From Plasmopara viticola (lineage: Eukaryota; Oomycota; Peronosporomycetes; Peronosporales; Peronosporaceae), in assembly GCA_001695595.3 (NCBI GenBank), contig MBPM02000069.1, forward strand, positions 124,001 to 188,000: 64,000 bases of DNA, given 5' to 3'. The notes under the pieces are model-generated. The model had not been told where the DNA came from. It saw only the letters and a program-made list of their open reading frames with translations, and made no database searches. How positions within the stretch are numbered: the first letter of the stretch is position 1; each line of letters starts with the position of its first letter. The position numbers were made by a program, and so were the translations under genes. Below, piece after piece: positions 25,412 through 36,244 of the stretch.

Positions 25412-25999
25412 TTAGAACTCGGCCTCATCGCTGGAATTGCCATCATTTTCGTCATTGCCCTTCGATGTAGCAGCAGGTGCGACTCCTTCACTAGCGGCAA
25501 TCTCTTCTGAAGCAAGCGCCATGGCAGCCACCGCGGCGCGACGTCGTGAACGAGGAATAATGTTAGACGTATCGACACCGACGAGGTCGTCCTCCGTCAT
25601 CTTGAGCTCGGGCTCCGACTCGTTACCGCTGTGATCGCTATCACTGTCATCCGTCCGCCGCTTCTTGGTCTTTGGAGCCATGTCCTCCTCGCTGTCACCC
25701 TCATCCTCGTCGCCCTCGTCATTGTCCTCCGCCTCGTCGGCGTAATCCTCAGCGTCTTCATCTTCATCCTCGTCCTCGTTGTCGTCTATCGTTTCCTGGT
25801 TTACCTTGCTCTTTGAAGTGTCCTCCTTCGTACTTGGCGTCTTTCGCTTCAAGTCAGCCTTTTCCTTCTCAGCACTAAGATTAAGCAATAAACACGGCGT
25901 CAGCAACAGTGAAACGGACGGCGCCACCTTCTTCAAAAGCTAAAGCCTATAGTAAGTGTATACATACGGATTCTTGACAGCTACTTCATCGCTTCCCAT
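25412..25999 (-). CDS. Small acidic nuclear protein with CHZ-type histone-chaperone motif
   Basis: Two exons (25999-25968 and 25874-25412; GTATGT donor, TTAG acceptor) give 164 residues starting MGSDEVAVKNPAEKEKAD. Residues 41-75 are almost purely Asp/Glu. A basic KTKKRR nuclear-localisation-like motif follows. LVGVDTSNIIPRSRRRA at about 108-124 resembles the CHZ motif of H2A.Z-H2B chaperones (Chz1, HIRIP3). The tail is acidic again. The likely role is binding histone H2A variant dimers in the nucleus; this is inference from the motif plus composition. Its start is 224 bp from the divergent SF-assemblin start, so the two may share a promoter region. Confidence 0.7.
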
Positions 26000-26222
26000 T
26001 ATGTACTACGTTTCAATAAAGCAGAACAGGCGGAGATTGTGCTCGGTCGACTACTGGCGGACGCAGGAGTCGCAAAAGTGGGCGAGGTGGCCATAAGTAC
26101 TCCACACTATAAATAGCCGTCGGTAAAAACCGGTAGCGAGACGGTATACTCGTCACATGTCACGTTAAAGGTTGGTGTATCCCATGTTCTCGTCTAAAAG
26201 ACGTCAAGTCTAGTTGGGTATC
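26000..26222. promoter_or_regulatory. Putative shared promoter between CHZ-like and SF-assemblin genes
   Basis: This 223-bp divergent intergenic segment has a good TATA-like TATAAATAG at 26,108-26,116, facing SF-assemblin about 107 bp before its ATG. CACATGTCACGT-type palindromic motifs lie near 26,153-26,165. The functional reading is inferred from position and base pattern only. Confidence 0.45.
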
Positions 26223-27373
26223 ATGCAGTCCGACACTTTAGTAGTGACAGATGAGTTTATTCAAAATAACGAGGAAATTCATGCAAGTGCGCACGTGTCG
26301 ACAAAAGCGCCTGCTCCTGTGGAGCAAGCCTATCGCTCCCACTTTAAGGAGACGATCGTTCCTCATAGTGGCCCCTCAACTCAAGTGGTAAAAAAAGTGT
26401 GTTGTTCAATCTTGATGATTAGCTTTGATTTATACAAGTCTGGACTAGATTCGACCGCAAAACGATGTTTCGATCGAGTCCAAACGAGCGAACCAGATCG
26501 AATATGTCGAAGACAATCTTCAGGTTGACATGGAGGAGCTCAAAGCTGCAGCTCACGCCTACAACATGAACTTTCAGCAGCGCCTTGTATGCAAAATTAG
26601 CTGCTTGTACTAACAATTTACAGGTACTTATTATCAAGATCTTTCTCTTATGTTAGGAGGCAGTGAAGCTACGGGGTTGTGAATTGGAGGCGAAATTAGA
26701 ATTGGAGCACGACGCTATGATGACGTCCATCGTCCAGTTGCGAAATAAAGCGGAGAAACAAGTCCAATCAACATTTGTTGTCCTTGAGCAAAAGATTCTT
26801 TCGCATTTTGCACGCCTTGAGAGTCAGGAAATCATTAGTCAAGAAAAAAAGTACGCTTGCTACATGTGCATCACTAACCCAATTAACCATTAAATGTACC
26901 AATTCTACAGACTACGCGAGCATGAGTCTGAATTCCGTTCATTTGCGTACACCACGGTGCCGAATATCGTCGAGAACAAGTTGCAGGGTCCTATCACACG
27001 CAAGTTGGAAAAAAGTCAGGAGACGTTCGACATTGAGAATGCCAAGATTCGAAAGCGGGAGAAGAAGACGTTGCATACCTTAGAGAGCAATGAGCGCAAG
27101 ACGGATGCTAATTTTCGCTCTGAAAATGTTCGGCGAGTTGCAAAATTTCTAGAGCGTGAAGAGGAATTCCATCATGTCATGCGTGTAGACAATCGCAGCG
27201 TAGAGCGAGTCCAATCGACACATTTTGAGAAATTAGTGGCTCTACGTGCTCAGCTTAAAGCCGAAAGTGTACTACGCGAGAAGGAAGATCTTATAATTCT
27301 TGACAATTTATCATCATCCTTAGGACGACTACAAGCAAGTGTACTTGAAAACCTAGGAGAACACGACAAATAA
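26223..27373 (+). CDS. SF-assemblin-type striated-fibre coiled-coil protein
   Basis: SF-assemblins form striated fibres that anchor flagellar basal bodies, which suits an organism with zoospores. Four exons (26223-26396, 26449-26586, 26657-26850, 26911-27373) give 322 residues, the normal family size. Introns are 52, 70 and 60 bp with GT/AG ends. The N-terminal 60 residues are non-helical. The rest is a charged heptad-rich coiled coil without prolines, with segments such as YVEDNLQVDMEELKAAAHAY, KSQETFDIENAKIRKREKK and REKEDLIILDNLSSSLGRLQ. The start is the ATG at 26223. Two further decayed copies occur at 29.4-30.3 kb and 39.97-40.4 kb. It is the only complete copy here. Directly downstream, convergent, lies only a scrap of RPL37. 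Confidence 0.85.
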
Positions 27374-27554
27374 GCAGGTAGCTATGTACTGTAGTCCACA
27401 CGATAATGAAAGAAAAGCACCACATTTATAACATTTGACCCCAAAATGGTGATTGTGGAACTTCTGGTTACCGTTTTTCTGTTGTCTTACTAGCTAGTAC
27501 TAGTTTAAGTTCCCAAAGCGCTTCTTGTCCCGTACTTCTTGTTCTTAAGCAATT

Positions 27555-27612
27555 TCAATTGGTGGTAGCCTTCTTCGACACAGCGGCGGAACCCTCACGG
27601 AAACCGTTGCTT
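27555..27612 (-). pseudogene. RPL37 last-exon fragment (copy A)
   Basis: The minus strand reads NGFREGSAAVSKKATTN and a stop, nearly identical to the end of the intact RPL37 at 40.7 kb. Upstream of it the similarity stops, so only about 18 codons survive. Its position downstream of and convergent with SF-assemblin mirrors the order seen in the other copies. Confidence 0.85.
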
Positions 27613-27751
27613 GAGAGACAGCGATGTTGTACGATGTAGATCTCTTGAAGTACTTTATTATAAATAAGATGAGATCCGCTACGTCCGATAATTCTAAAAG
27701 ACTATTTAATTTACGAATTTGACGCGTGCATTGTAGAAAGCGCGAAGATAG

Positions 27752-27922
27752 TATCAAGTCGTGGGTGAAGATGGCAATGCGGTGACGTCAGTAGGTGCCA
27801 GATCCGTAGATATCGAAGATGATGATGTTCTGCGGGATGCAGTGCTTGCAAAAGTCTCTCGTGCTCTCCCTGCCACCCTCACAGTATTCGCGGACGGTGT
27901 CACTGCTAGAGTCGCGCTGTAA
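27752..27922 (+). pseudogene. Crinkler (CRN) N-terminal-domain fragment (copy A, plus strand)
   Basis: The frame holds VVGEDGNAV, VDIEDDDVLRDAVLAK and LTVFAD, the pattern of the CRN N-terminal domain that directs these effectors of oomycetes into host cells. No start codon or signal segment precedes it (a stop is at 27749) and the frame ends after 57 codons. It is a remnant, facing a second CRN fragment on the other strand immediately downstream. Confidence 0.6.
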
Positions 27923-27933
27923 ACCACTCTAAC

Positions 27934-28324
27934 CTAACTCTTAAACTGACGCCATTGATATCTTTCTCTTCTTTCACGATTCCAAACACTACTTTTGCCA
28001 CTTTTTCGCGAGTTCCAGGACAAATAAACGAAACAACTTGGCGCGGTTTCGGCGCGCTGAGGCACTTGCACGATATTCGCGCTGGCTTCATCCTTTCCCA
28101 GCTCTATCACTGATGACGGTGATTCGGGCAACGCCTGCTTCGCGTTGTACGCCGCCCTATCCGCGGATATCTTGAGGTTGGCCGCGATCACGGAGAATAC
28201 AAGAGACTGTTGCAAACACTGCATCCCACAGAGCATCAACATCTTTGATTTTCATGGATACAGCATCTGCTAACGTCACCACTTTGCCATCTTCAACCGC
28301 AAGTCGAGACCGTTTCCAAGCCAT
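27934..28324 (-). pseudogene. Crinkler (CRN) N-terminal-domain fragment (copy A, minus strand)
   Basis: Starting at an ATG at 28324 the minus strand reads into VEDGKVVTL and DVDALWDAVFATVS. It then shifts frame to continue as ADRAAYNAKQALPES, ELGKDEASANIVQVPQRAE, characteristic of the CRN N-terminal domain and its end. One frameshift is visible near 28,200 and the C-terminal effector part is absent. It lies tail to tail with the plus-strand CRN fragment. Confidence 0.65.
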
Positions 28325-28800
28325 CTACATAGCACGCGTCAAAGTCGAAAATGGAATAGCCTTGTAGAGATTTTGGGCGTTCGAATCTCACACCCATCTG
28401 TTTTACCTATAGAGAAAGTACTCAATGAAATAGGTACGTCGCCATATAGTACATCATCATTGTGACCATTTTTAAGAGAAGGACTCTATAAAAAAAAAAT
28501 CTTCTAAATTTCAATATTTTTAAAAATTTAAGCCAGCATCCTGTGCAGGACAATCGTCATTTTTTGTCGCCTTTACGCCTTCGCGTTTCCAACGAAGCTG
28601 AACAAGCAGATTAGAATATCAGCTATGAAAGCATGGAGTAGAAATATAAATAAATGACGGCGTAATTATCGTAGCTTTCAGATTCATCTCTTGTCAATGA
28701 TTTGGTAAATTGTCGCTCCCAGCCCGCCTGTATTTGGTTGATGCGAGTGAAGGTCATGACTATAATTGTTTTTTTTTGATGATCAGAAGACGCCGAAGAC
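28325..28800. other. Intergenic stretch, nothing recognised
   Basis: AT-rich with A- and T-runs and short broken frames. A GTTCGAATC sequence near 28,380 is not part of a tRNA-like fold. Confidence 0.4.
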
Positions 28801-29247
28801 ACTGCTAGACTACTTCACCCCTTCTTTCTGCTCCGCCCGAGTCTTGAATGTTTAATCTTTTTCTTAGCATACCGTCACCATGACTCTGGTGACTGAGACA
28901 TATTGAGCTAAATGCACCTCTTTTCGTCGTCTCTGCCACCCCATTGTCATATTGTTCTTCTATGACGTTGAGGATCAACAGTAGCGTTGTCGGTACAGCG
29001 AGGAAATAGATAAGGCATAACAAGAAAGACGGCGCTCGAAAATGGTAAAGCCTTTTAAAAAAGGAAGACGCAGCCTCTAGACATCAAATTCTAGTCAACA
29101 GGACACGACAACTGTGACTGTTTGTGTCAATGTAAACTTAAGATACGAGCGGTTTCGGTACGCCACAACAAGACCCACGCTTCCTAAAGACGGTGTGGAC
29201 ACAGCTCTTACCTCACTCAAAAAGACATTTGTTCTTCGTGCCTGCAG
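28801..29247 (+). pseudogene. RPL37 5' region and first coding exon, decayed (copy C)
   Basis: From about 28,860 the plus strand matches the intron and upstream part of the intact RPL37 (which reads on the minus strand at 41.0-41.3 kb). It continues into coding sequence at about 29,136-29,247. There VRHNKTHAS, a stop, then RRCGHSSY and KDICSSC parallel the zinc-ribbon start of L37. The stop and the loss of the rest show it is dead. The unit is inverted relative to copy B. Confidence 0.8.
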
Positions 29248-29411
29248 TCGAAGATAGACGACGAAGGTAAAAAGGCGCTGAATGGTTGGAATTTTCAACT
29301 TGAATTGCACATATTTTTGCCGTGTACTTGATCAAATTCATGGTTTTTTCTCGCAATCCGGTAAACTCCGGTACTTTACGGCCTGCTTCTTCGTCCAGTT
29401 CTTCTACAAAT

Positions 29412-30300
29412 TCAAAAATTAGCTTGGAGTGTCCCTTCAGATGATGATAATTTGTTCAGTATTATAAGATCTTTCTTCTCAGTACACTTTCGGCCTGGAG
29501 CTGATGTTGCAAAACGATTAATTACTGGTAATGTGCTGATTGGACTCGCTCTACGCTGCGATTGCCTACACACATGACATGATAGCTTATAAGACTGTGA
29601 ACAAGGCGCCTGCGTGCACATACTTCCTCGAATAAGGAGTTGACTCTTTTTGTCCAAACATCTAGTAATAGGTTGTCTGCTATCGACTCCGGAAAGTGGA
29701 ATCTTGTTGGTCGAAACAGTGCTGATAAAAACGATGCTGAAGATTGCGTGTACATTTCCGACACCATCTTTTTAGATAGCCTCGCTACTTGTTTCTCGTA
29801 TATACTATCTGGAGCAGGTGCCAAATGCAACGTCTGGCTTTAGCCTTACACAAATACAACTTTGCACCTATCGCCATTAGCACTTGACGAATTAAAGTTG
29901 AATCCAAGGCGTGTGGATTTTTATTGGTTCACCGGTGCTGACAGACCCTACAAAACAATCGACGTGTGAGCCGCGAGTTTGACTATTTGGCCGTTCCCAC
30001 AGGCTCTACCATGCATGTCCACCTCTATTAGATACGTGTCGGCCAATTTTCTCTTCATGCTCTTGAACCGTTGCAATTTGCCGGGCATTCTTAGTGCAAA
30101 ACTGACATCTACTTTGCGCTCATTGCGCTTCAAAGAGTGTAGCGTTTTCTTTCCACGCTCTTAAAATTTGTCATGCTTAACGTCACAATTTCGGTATCGT
30201 TCTCAACCATGCGTAAGATAGGGCTCTGCAACTATTTCTTGACGATATGAGGAACTATATTGTACGCGAACGAGTGGAGTGTAAATTCGTGCTCGTGGAG
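29412..30300 (-). pseudogene. SF-assemblin pseudogene (copy C)
   Basis: The minus strand follows the last exon of the intact gene: HSFAYNIVPHIV, then KKTLHSLKRNERKVDVSF, and later HVMCVGNRSVERVQSAHY and DLIILNKLSSSEG. It contains several stops and frame changes. About 300 bp of unrelated sequence at about 29,600-29,960 separates the two conserved parts. Exons 1-3 are not found. Confidence 0.8.
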
Positions 30301-30554
30301 TCTGTAAAAGAGAAACAATTTAATAACTGATCAAGTCAGCTTTGCAAATGTAGTTAACAAGTTTTGGCACTGTCGCTAATCGAATCTTTGACAAGATCTG
30401 GTTGATGATGTACTACATAGTGACGTACAGTCTCTTTGGGTTAGTCTTTTAAACGCAAAGATGGTATAAAGATCCACTACGTCCGATAACTATGTAAGGC
30501 TTTTTATTTCGAATCTAACGCAGTCATCGGATATGGCGCGGAATTTATTTGATT

Positions 30555-31190
30555 CTTGAGTGAAGATAGCAACGCGATGACGTCAGCAGACGCAATTTTT
30601 GTAAATATTAAAGTGGTCGCTGATCTACGGGATGCAATGAAAAGTAAGTGTACTGATAGTGGATTGCTGCATCCGACCACACAGTATTCGCGAACGGAAT
30701 GGCGTTAAATAAGGATTCGCCGATTGTTTTGTTATATAATTCAAAGAAGAACGCTTTCATTGTCCTAGTGCTGATACAAAATGTTGAAGCGGAGGTGACA
30801 GAAGAGCAACCGGGGTGTCAACATCATCCAAACTGCTTGAAGCGATGAGCAGATCTGATACTTACTTCGTATGAGTAAGGTATTATGAGTCATCGTGACT
30901 AAAAAGTAAGTAAAATGCTCCCACTTAATTATGCGAATGCTTGTGTGCGTGAGTTGGCTATTTGAAAAAGATGTTAGGATTATAGTCGATGAAACTGTCG
31001 AGGGGAATAGAGTGCATGAAAATGGGTTCTTTGCGCTTGTGATTCAATGGACCCCTTGGCCGATAAGCCTATTTAAAGGGCATAAGTAGTTGCTTTTCTA
31101 AACGAATCTGAGCCATCCTTTCATCTAGTCGGAAAGAAGTTTGCAATGGCTCAAATGAAGTGTGAGAACAAAGGTTATCACAAGAGGCTT
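30555..31190 (+). pseudogene. Crinkler-family relic (copy C)
   Basis: Scattered pieces match the CRN relics at 27.75 and 41.75 kb. They are VADLRDAMKSK near 30,610, a region around 30,780-30,840 alike in DNA to 41,970-42,050, and VRIIVDETVEGNRVHENGFF near 30,990, which resembles a CRN C-terminal domain. Stops and frameshifts occur throughout. Confidence 0.5.
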
Positions 31191-31299
31191 TAAAAGATTT
31201 ATCACAGATCATATTATTGCATTTTGACCATTGTATGAAAACGAAATGACATTTCGTAATTCGATCGAGCTGATTATGACGACTATTAATGATAATATC

Positions 31300-31920
31300 T
31301 CAGAACATCCGTAAGAGTTCGACGAGTCAGGGCTGCGAAGGTTTCATCCGAGCGCAAGTTACTTTCGTAAATTGAAAAGGTGCTGCCAGATCCAGTGATC
31401 TATTGACAAATTAGCTGCGCACCTTATGAGCGTAAATGTCCGAAAGAATTCGATATAAGTCCAGACTACTGAATCTTTAATTGATGATTCGAATAATTCG
31501 GTTGCAGCGTACTGATCAGACGCCGCAAATTCTACACACAAAAAGACTTAGAGTACCTTTTTTTGTACCAGACAATTTTACTCTGGTTGCGTAAGAGTAC
31601 GATCCAAATCTCACAAAAAATAGTGCGCATAGAACAACGAGATCCTGTATTATGATAGCAAAAGTTTGAATCCGATACGGCTTTCGTGAGCGTCGTTACT
31701 GAACACAGAGTCGAAGCTACTCGCTTTTGAATGTGGCGATTTAGCTCTAGCAATCGGTTGATACGGTTTCTGTGTCACTACAAAGTTTCATTTGCAATGT
31801 GCAAGTACTTTCAATAGCGTCAGTATCTCTCGTCTAATGTCATTGATTGTAGCCATCAAGATATCAATACCAATAACCCTTTAATGGCTTTTCTAATGAC
31901 ACGTTGTTTTGATGCTGCCA
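31300..31920. repeat. Repeat Y, copy 1
   Basis: This segment aligns by eye with 39,255-39,900 in the same orientation, and more weakly with 35,740-35,960. Landmarks are CATCCGAGCGCAAG, GAGCGTAAATGTCCG and GTCAGTATCTCTC. The minus strand of all copies shows a YTHK/YAHKVRS-like peptide, suggesting an old protein-coding source that I cannot name. Confidence 0.65.
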
Positions 31921-33542
31921 CTGAAAGAAACGATCTGATTTCAATCTACATTAATGAAACAATTACATTCCTATCATAAGTTCATACGAAAGAGAGAAGA
32001 TACAAGTATCGGGAACTAACTTCAATTTGTACTTATGACATAAAACACTTTTATCATAGGTTAATAATGATGATATTTTTAACATAAGATAATTAGAGGC
32101 GTTTGAAGAAGAGATCAGATATAATAGAAAGGCTGGGGGATTTGGCAATGACATTGGACATAACATCATCTGCTTTCCACGTGAAGCATCAAATTTGATC
32201 TCAGTGGCAGTGATTTCTTAGCTACCAATACTCATTTTTGTGGCGAATTATCTTCCGACAGCATGGCATGAATCATCTTGGCGGTTATCCTTACAGAAGC
32301 TCGTGTTGAAATATTGTGCTTTGTTTGAATCGTGGCTTCATCACGCGTGATTCTCTCATTCGACGAATATTTATATAAACCTTACATTCCGTTTAGTTCG
32401 CGACGATGCCAATTTTTTGTCCAATCTTTTGATGTCCGCCAGAGCATCCCATCCGATAACATTCGGTGCCAAGCCCGCTTAAAAGTCGTCTTTCTTTGCT
32501 TTGACAATATACACACGTTTTGCATCGCGTTAGTGGAGCTCTAAAAACGAGCTCAATGGTTTGATATTCTTCCCATGATTGCTGTCGACATTTAGAACGA
32601 CCGAATTGCAAGTAAATTTGAGAAACAGCAGAGTGATACGTTTGAGAAAAAATCAGACCTAGTCTTCAGCTAGTAGTTACCCTTGTTACTGTTTTTCCAG
32701 CGTATGCATAATATTAAAGCCCACCAGTATTAAATGACAAACTTGTTGAGATTGGTATCTCAAATGGGCACAAAGGTGAAGAAGCAGCTCCAACGACGTA
32801 TGTTGCTCTTGATTAGATATGAAGAGCAGCAAAGTCATTTACCGTCAGCCGAAAATCGTTGTTTTTAGACTGCTCCGATACACGTGGCATGGAATTAGTC
32901 GATGACTCACTATTACCAATATAACAGGAGAAGCCTTTGCACCAAGTCATCGAAACTTTTAACGTAAGCATCATTGGCATATGTTGCCATTCTCTCGACA
33001 TCAACTTGATGTTGTTAGTCGTTATTTTTGCTTATCCTGGGATCATTTGTGATTTCAAGATTGATGTCCAAGGCAACGCATCGTGAATTCGAAGTGTTGT
33101 TCGGCGATGTTGTGATATAGTGAGCGCTAGTATTTGTTTCCAATACCCAGCTACTATTGTATTTAAAAGTTGAATTTCAGGTCATACGATGCCCCCTAGC
33201 ATGTTTCTTAAAATCGTTTAATATATTTTGAGAACATTTACGACGCCGCTGTCGGTAAATAACATCTAATCTGAAAAGATTGACGAGCTTGGCGTGGCGT
33301 ATTTGAGCCATTTTCAGCATCAAAATTGATGGATCCAGTTTGGCTCGTGCCAGGATGTTTATGCTTTTTTTTAAGATTTTGAAAAGCATCTAGTACGAGG
33401 GCTTTACATGCCGCAGCGGTCTCAGCGGGGACTCTCATTAAATAGGTAGTCATTTGCTAATGCTGCCTCCAGAGAATGGTTCAATTCGTATTGATAGCGC
33501 TTTAACCCCTCCGAGTCTCAAATACCTTTAACTTCCTGTAAC
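31921..33542. other. Intergenic stretch, nothing recognised
   Basis: Short open frames only (for example 32332-32544 on plus and 33177-33453 on minus), without motifs or consistent start contexts. Confidence 0.4.
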
Positions 33543-33894
33543 CGGATTTACGTTGTTGTGTATTACGTTATCGCGTTGCCAAGTTATGCACGTGCTAGGC
33601 TCAGTCTGGCTAGTCCACGGCATAGAGTGGTGTCCGCATACGTCGGGTCTCGTTCGGCGGGCAGTGCAGCCAGCACCGAGGCCGTGAGGGTCTTCCATTT
33701 ATTTATTTATTTTTTTTAGCGCTGACTTGGTAAGAGCCCAGGTGGCGCCCGGTGCTGGAGACCGTCGCGTCGAGGGGGAGACTCGTTGAAGACCTGCAGA
33801 TGCCCGAGAGCACCTGCCCGAAGCGCGCGAGCATTTAGCCCCCGCACTTGGAAGGAGGGCGTCACCCCAACCTTTTCCGAATACGGATTTACGT
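33543..33894 (-). mobile_element. Bipartite SINE-like retroelement with target duplication
   Basis: An 11-bp direct repeat CGGATTTACGT at 33,543-33,553 and 33,884-33,894 brackets a GC-rich body of about 330 bp in AT-rich surroundings. Read on the minus strand, a GC-rich first unit ends in an A-rich AAATAAATAAATAAA linker. A second unit beginning TGGAAGACCCTCACGG follows and ends in ATAACGTAATACA. The second unit recurs alone at 44,211-44,364. The layout (two units, internal A-rich linker, short tail, target duplication) resembles a dimeric SINE. No clear RNA polymerase III A box was seen. The 67-codon frame inside is not a gene. Confidence 0.7.
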
Positions 33895-35739
33895 ATCATT
33901 TAATATAGGAAAGCTGAACAGGGGAACTGATCGCTGGAGAATAGCACATCTTTCGTATGGCTAAATCTCTGATACAGATTCCTACGAGTAAATTCGAGGT
34001 CAAAGTTCAAAAATTATTTATGCAAAGAGAAAAGCCTTGAGATCTTCTCCAAAACAATTGTAGCATCCCTTAAAGGATCGGACAAACGAAGTATCGTTAT
34101 GTATAAAGTAGCTTTTCTCAGCAAGCGATGTAGATTAATTCGAGCGAATGGTCACGGCGGCATTTGCAGCTCATGGGATGTTTTGTACTCTTGTCAGTTG
34201 CGGATCTTCTCTTCAATGTTTTACTTTTCTATTTTTAAGCCCTCTATTTACGCGGTTATTGACGGCCAATTCTGACGAGTAGTTTCGTATGACGGTTCTG
34301 GTTTGAGATCAGCCTTGAGTCACGAATGCGCACTTCTCCCTGATATGCTCTAGAGCGCATAAAACAATAGACCTGAGCAGCCTTTCGCTATCGCGCTTCT
34401 CGCAATGTTGTCCAGAGATATCTTCTCATCAAATCGCGGGATGCTGGCAGGTATTAACATTTCGTAAATCTCATTACATAATGGGAAATTTACGGTCATT
34501 AGCACAAGAAAATACTACGCACGAAGGGCAGTTGTGATTGTCCGTTTACTGTAGTGACTTTTATCCTATGGGCTGAAATGGCCGGCTCGATGGGTTCCTC
34601 TAATTAAACGACTCACTCAAAAGTATCGCCTCAAATAACGCTGACACATTGATCTTAGCCCTTGAGTACGCCCTACATCGTTGATTTTACGAAGACACAA
34701 GACACATTTACATGAGTATAATATTGGGTGATCATGAAGCTTAGCAACAAATAATACACAGTACAATAATGTTTCGGCCGTCTTTAGTGATGTCTGAGAT
34801 CGCTTTTGTGGAGCGGAAAGAGACAATCGCGCCTTGGAATTAGTCTCGCTAGGATCGTTACATGCTCCTTTATATTTATAGATAACACTGCTCCTCATGT
34901 GCATCCTACAAGACTTACTGTCGCCACAAGCAATTAATCATTTCATGTACATTTCCTTTATAATGATGTAAGTCACACCAGCCATGGCGATGCACTATAC
35001 TTCATTACACGTTTGGTGAGCATTTTCGTAACTTTTAGAGACGTACGCAAGCTCTTAGTAGTGGATCAAGTGTCGATTCGTTGTCTAGCTTTGCAGCCTC
35101 ATTCAGCTCACTCACTTCGTTTTCAATCGAATCGTAGTATATAAAAGTATCTTCGAATCTGCTCCACATAGGATTTGGCGCTAAAGACAATTTTTTTGCT
35201 CGCATTAATGCTAGTCAGCAATGCAACAATAGCCGAATATGAACTTTGAATTATTCTTCGGGACAAAGCGTTGTCATATTTGTTTAATTGCTGAATCTTG
35301 GAGATGAAGTCATTATTAGACCATTGTTCTTTCGCAACACCGGTCATGTAGATCTTGGTCAGTTGCCTTGTGTACATATTAACTTTAGTTCGCGACAAAT
35401 TATTGTACTTGCTTTCTAAGTTGATATCACGAGAAATTATGTTCTCAATCATAACAACACTAAGCGCTTTATGTTTCTTTACCCTCTACATTACTGTCGC
35501 TTTCTCTGTATACAATGTCGCACGTTTGTCAATTCAAATCTTAACCATGCACCAGCTGTCAAGTTTATGCATGTCAAGCCTCTTCGTTTATCACACTTGC
35601 AGGTGAAGAAAGACCACGTGCATTATTCTTACCTTGAAAATTACGTGTAAGTTGTGGAAGCATACAAATCTGGCAAAATTTGTTTTTGCATATGTTGCAA
35701 GGAGCAGATTTGCAAATGTATCAACAGTACTTCGTGGCT
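33895..35739. other. Intergenic stretch, nothing recognised
   Basis: Short frames only. The minus-strand frame 35123-35452 (109 codons, Lys/Asn/Tyr-rich) has no known motif and is followed upstream by broken frames leading into repeat Y copy 2. Confidence 0.35.
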
Positions 35740-35960
35740 CTAGTCTCTGAAGATCATAATAAAGTGAAACCAAATTTACCGACGTAATTTGTGAGTGTAA
35801 ATGCTTGAAACGGCTCGATGTAAGCCCAAATTACTAACAACTAAGCCGACATGGCTGAAGGTTGATAAGATTTGGTCAAAGCGAATAGATCGGACGGCGC
35901 GCCACATCGGGTGCTGAAGTTTTGTGCCATCTTGCACGAATTCATCTAGCGCATCCGTCA
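35740..35960. repeat. Repeat Y, diverged copy 2
   Basis: GTGAGTGTAAATG, CTCGATGTAAGCCC and an AGCCGACATG block align with repeat Y at 31.4 and 39.4 kb. The minus strand is open for 61 codons here and ends in IYTHKLRR, the best-preserved peptide of the family. Confidence 0.5.
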
Positions 35961-36244
35961 CTCTGTTTTGAACATATCTTCATCAGCTTCTACTGTCTCT
36001 GTCAGAAGCGCTTATGCCTTGAACGGATTGAGCTCTAAAACTTGTACGAAGCCACCGACCAAAACTTGGCGATTTTGAGATCGGCACACCACTCAAAAAA
36101 GGCAAGTTTGAAACGTCAATCTTGCTCGAGAGAAACAATCTGAGTGCGTTATAAAGTATTGAATAAGCAACAATTGATGAAGAGCAGCATGGGGCATCAG
36201 CTACGTCGCGAAATTGAGATTTAGTCTCACTTGCGACATAAGTC

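Noticed and set aside
28376..28395. A tRNA gene, from a GTTCGAATC B-box-like sequence.
   Set aside because: No A box at the right distance and no cloverleaf could be drawn.
33699..33899. A 67-codon minus-strand ORF as a gene.
   Set aside because: It lies wholly within the GC-rich SINE-like element and its composition (Arg/Ser/Ala) reflects base content.
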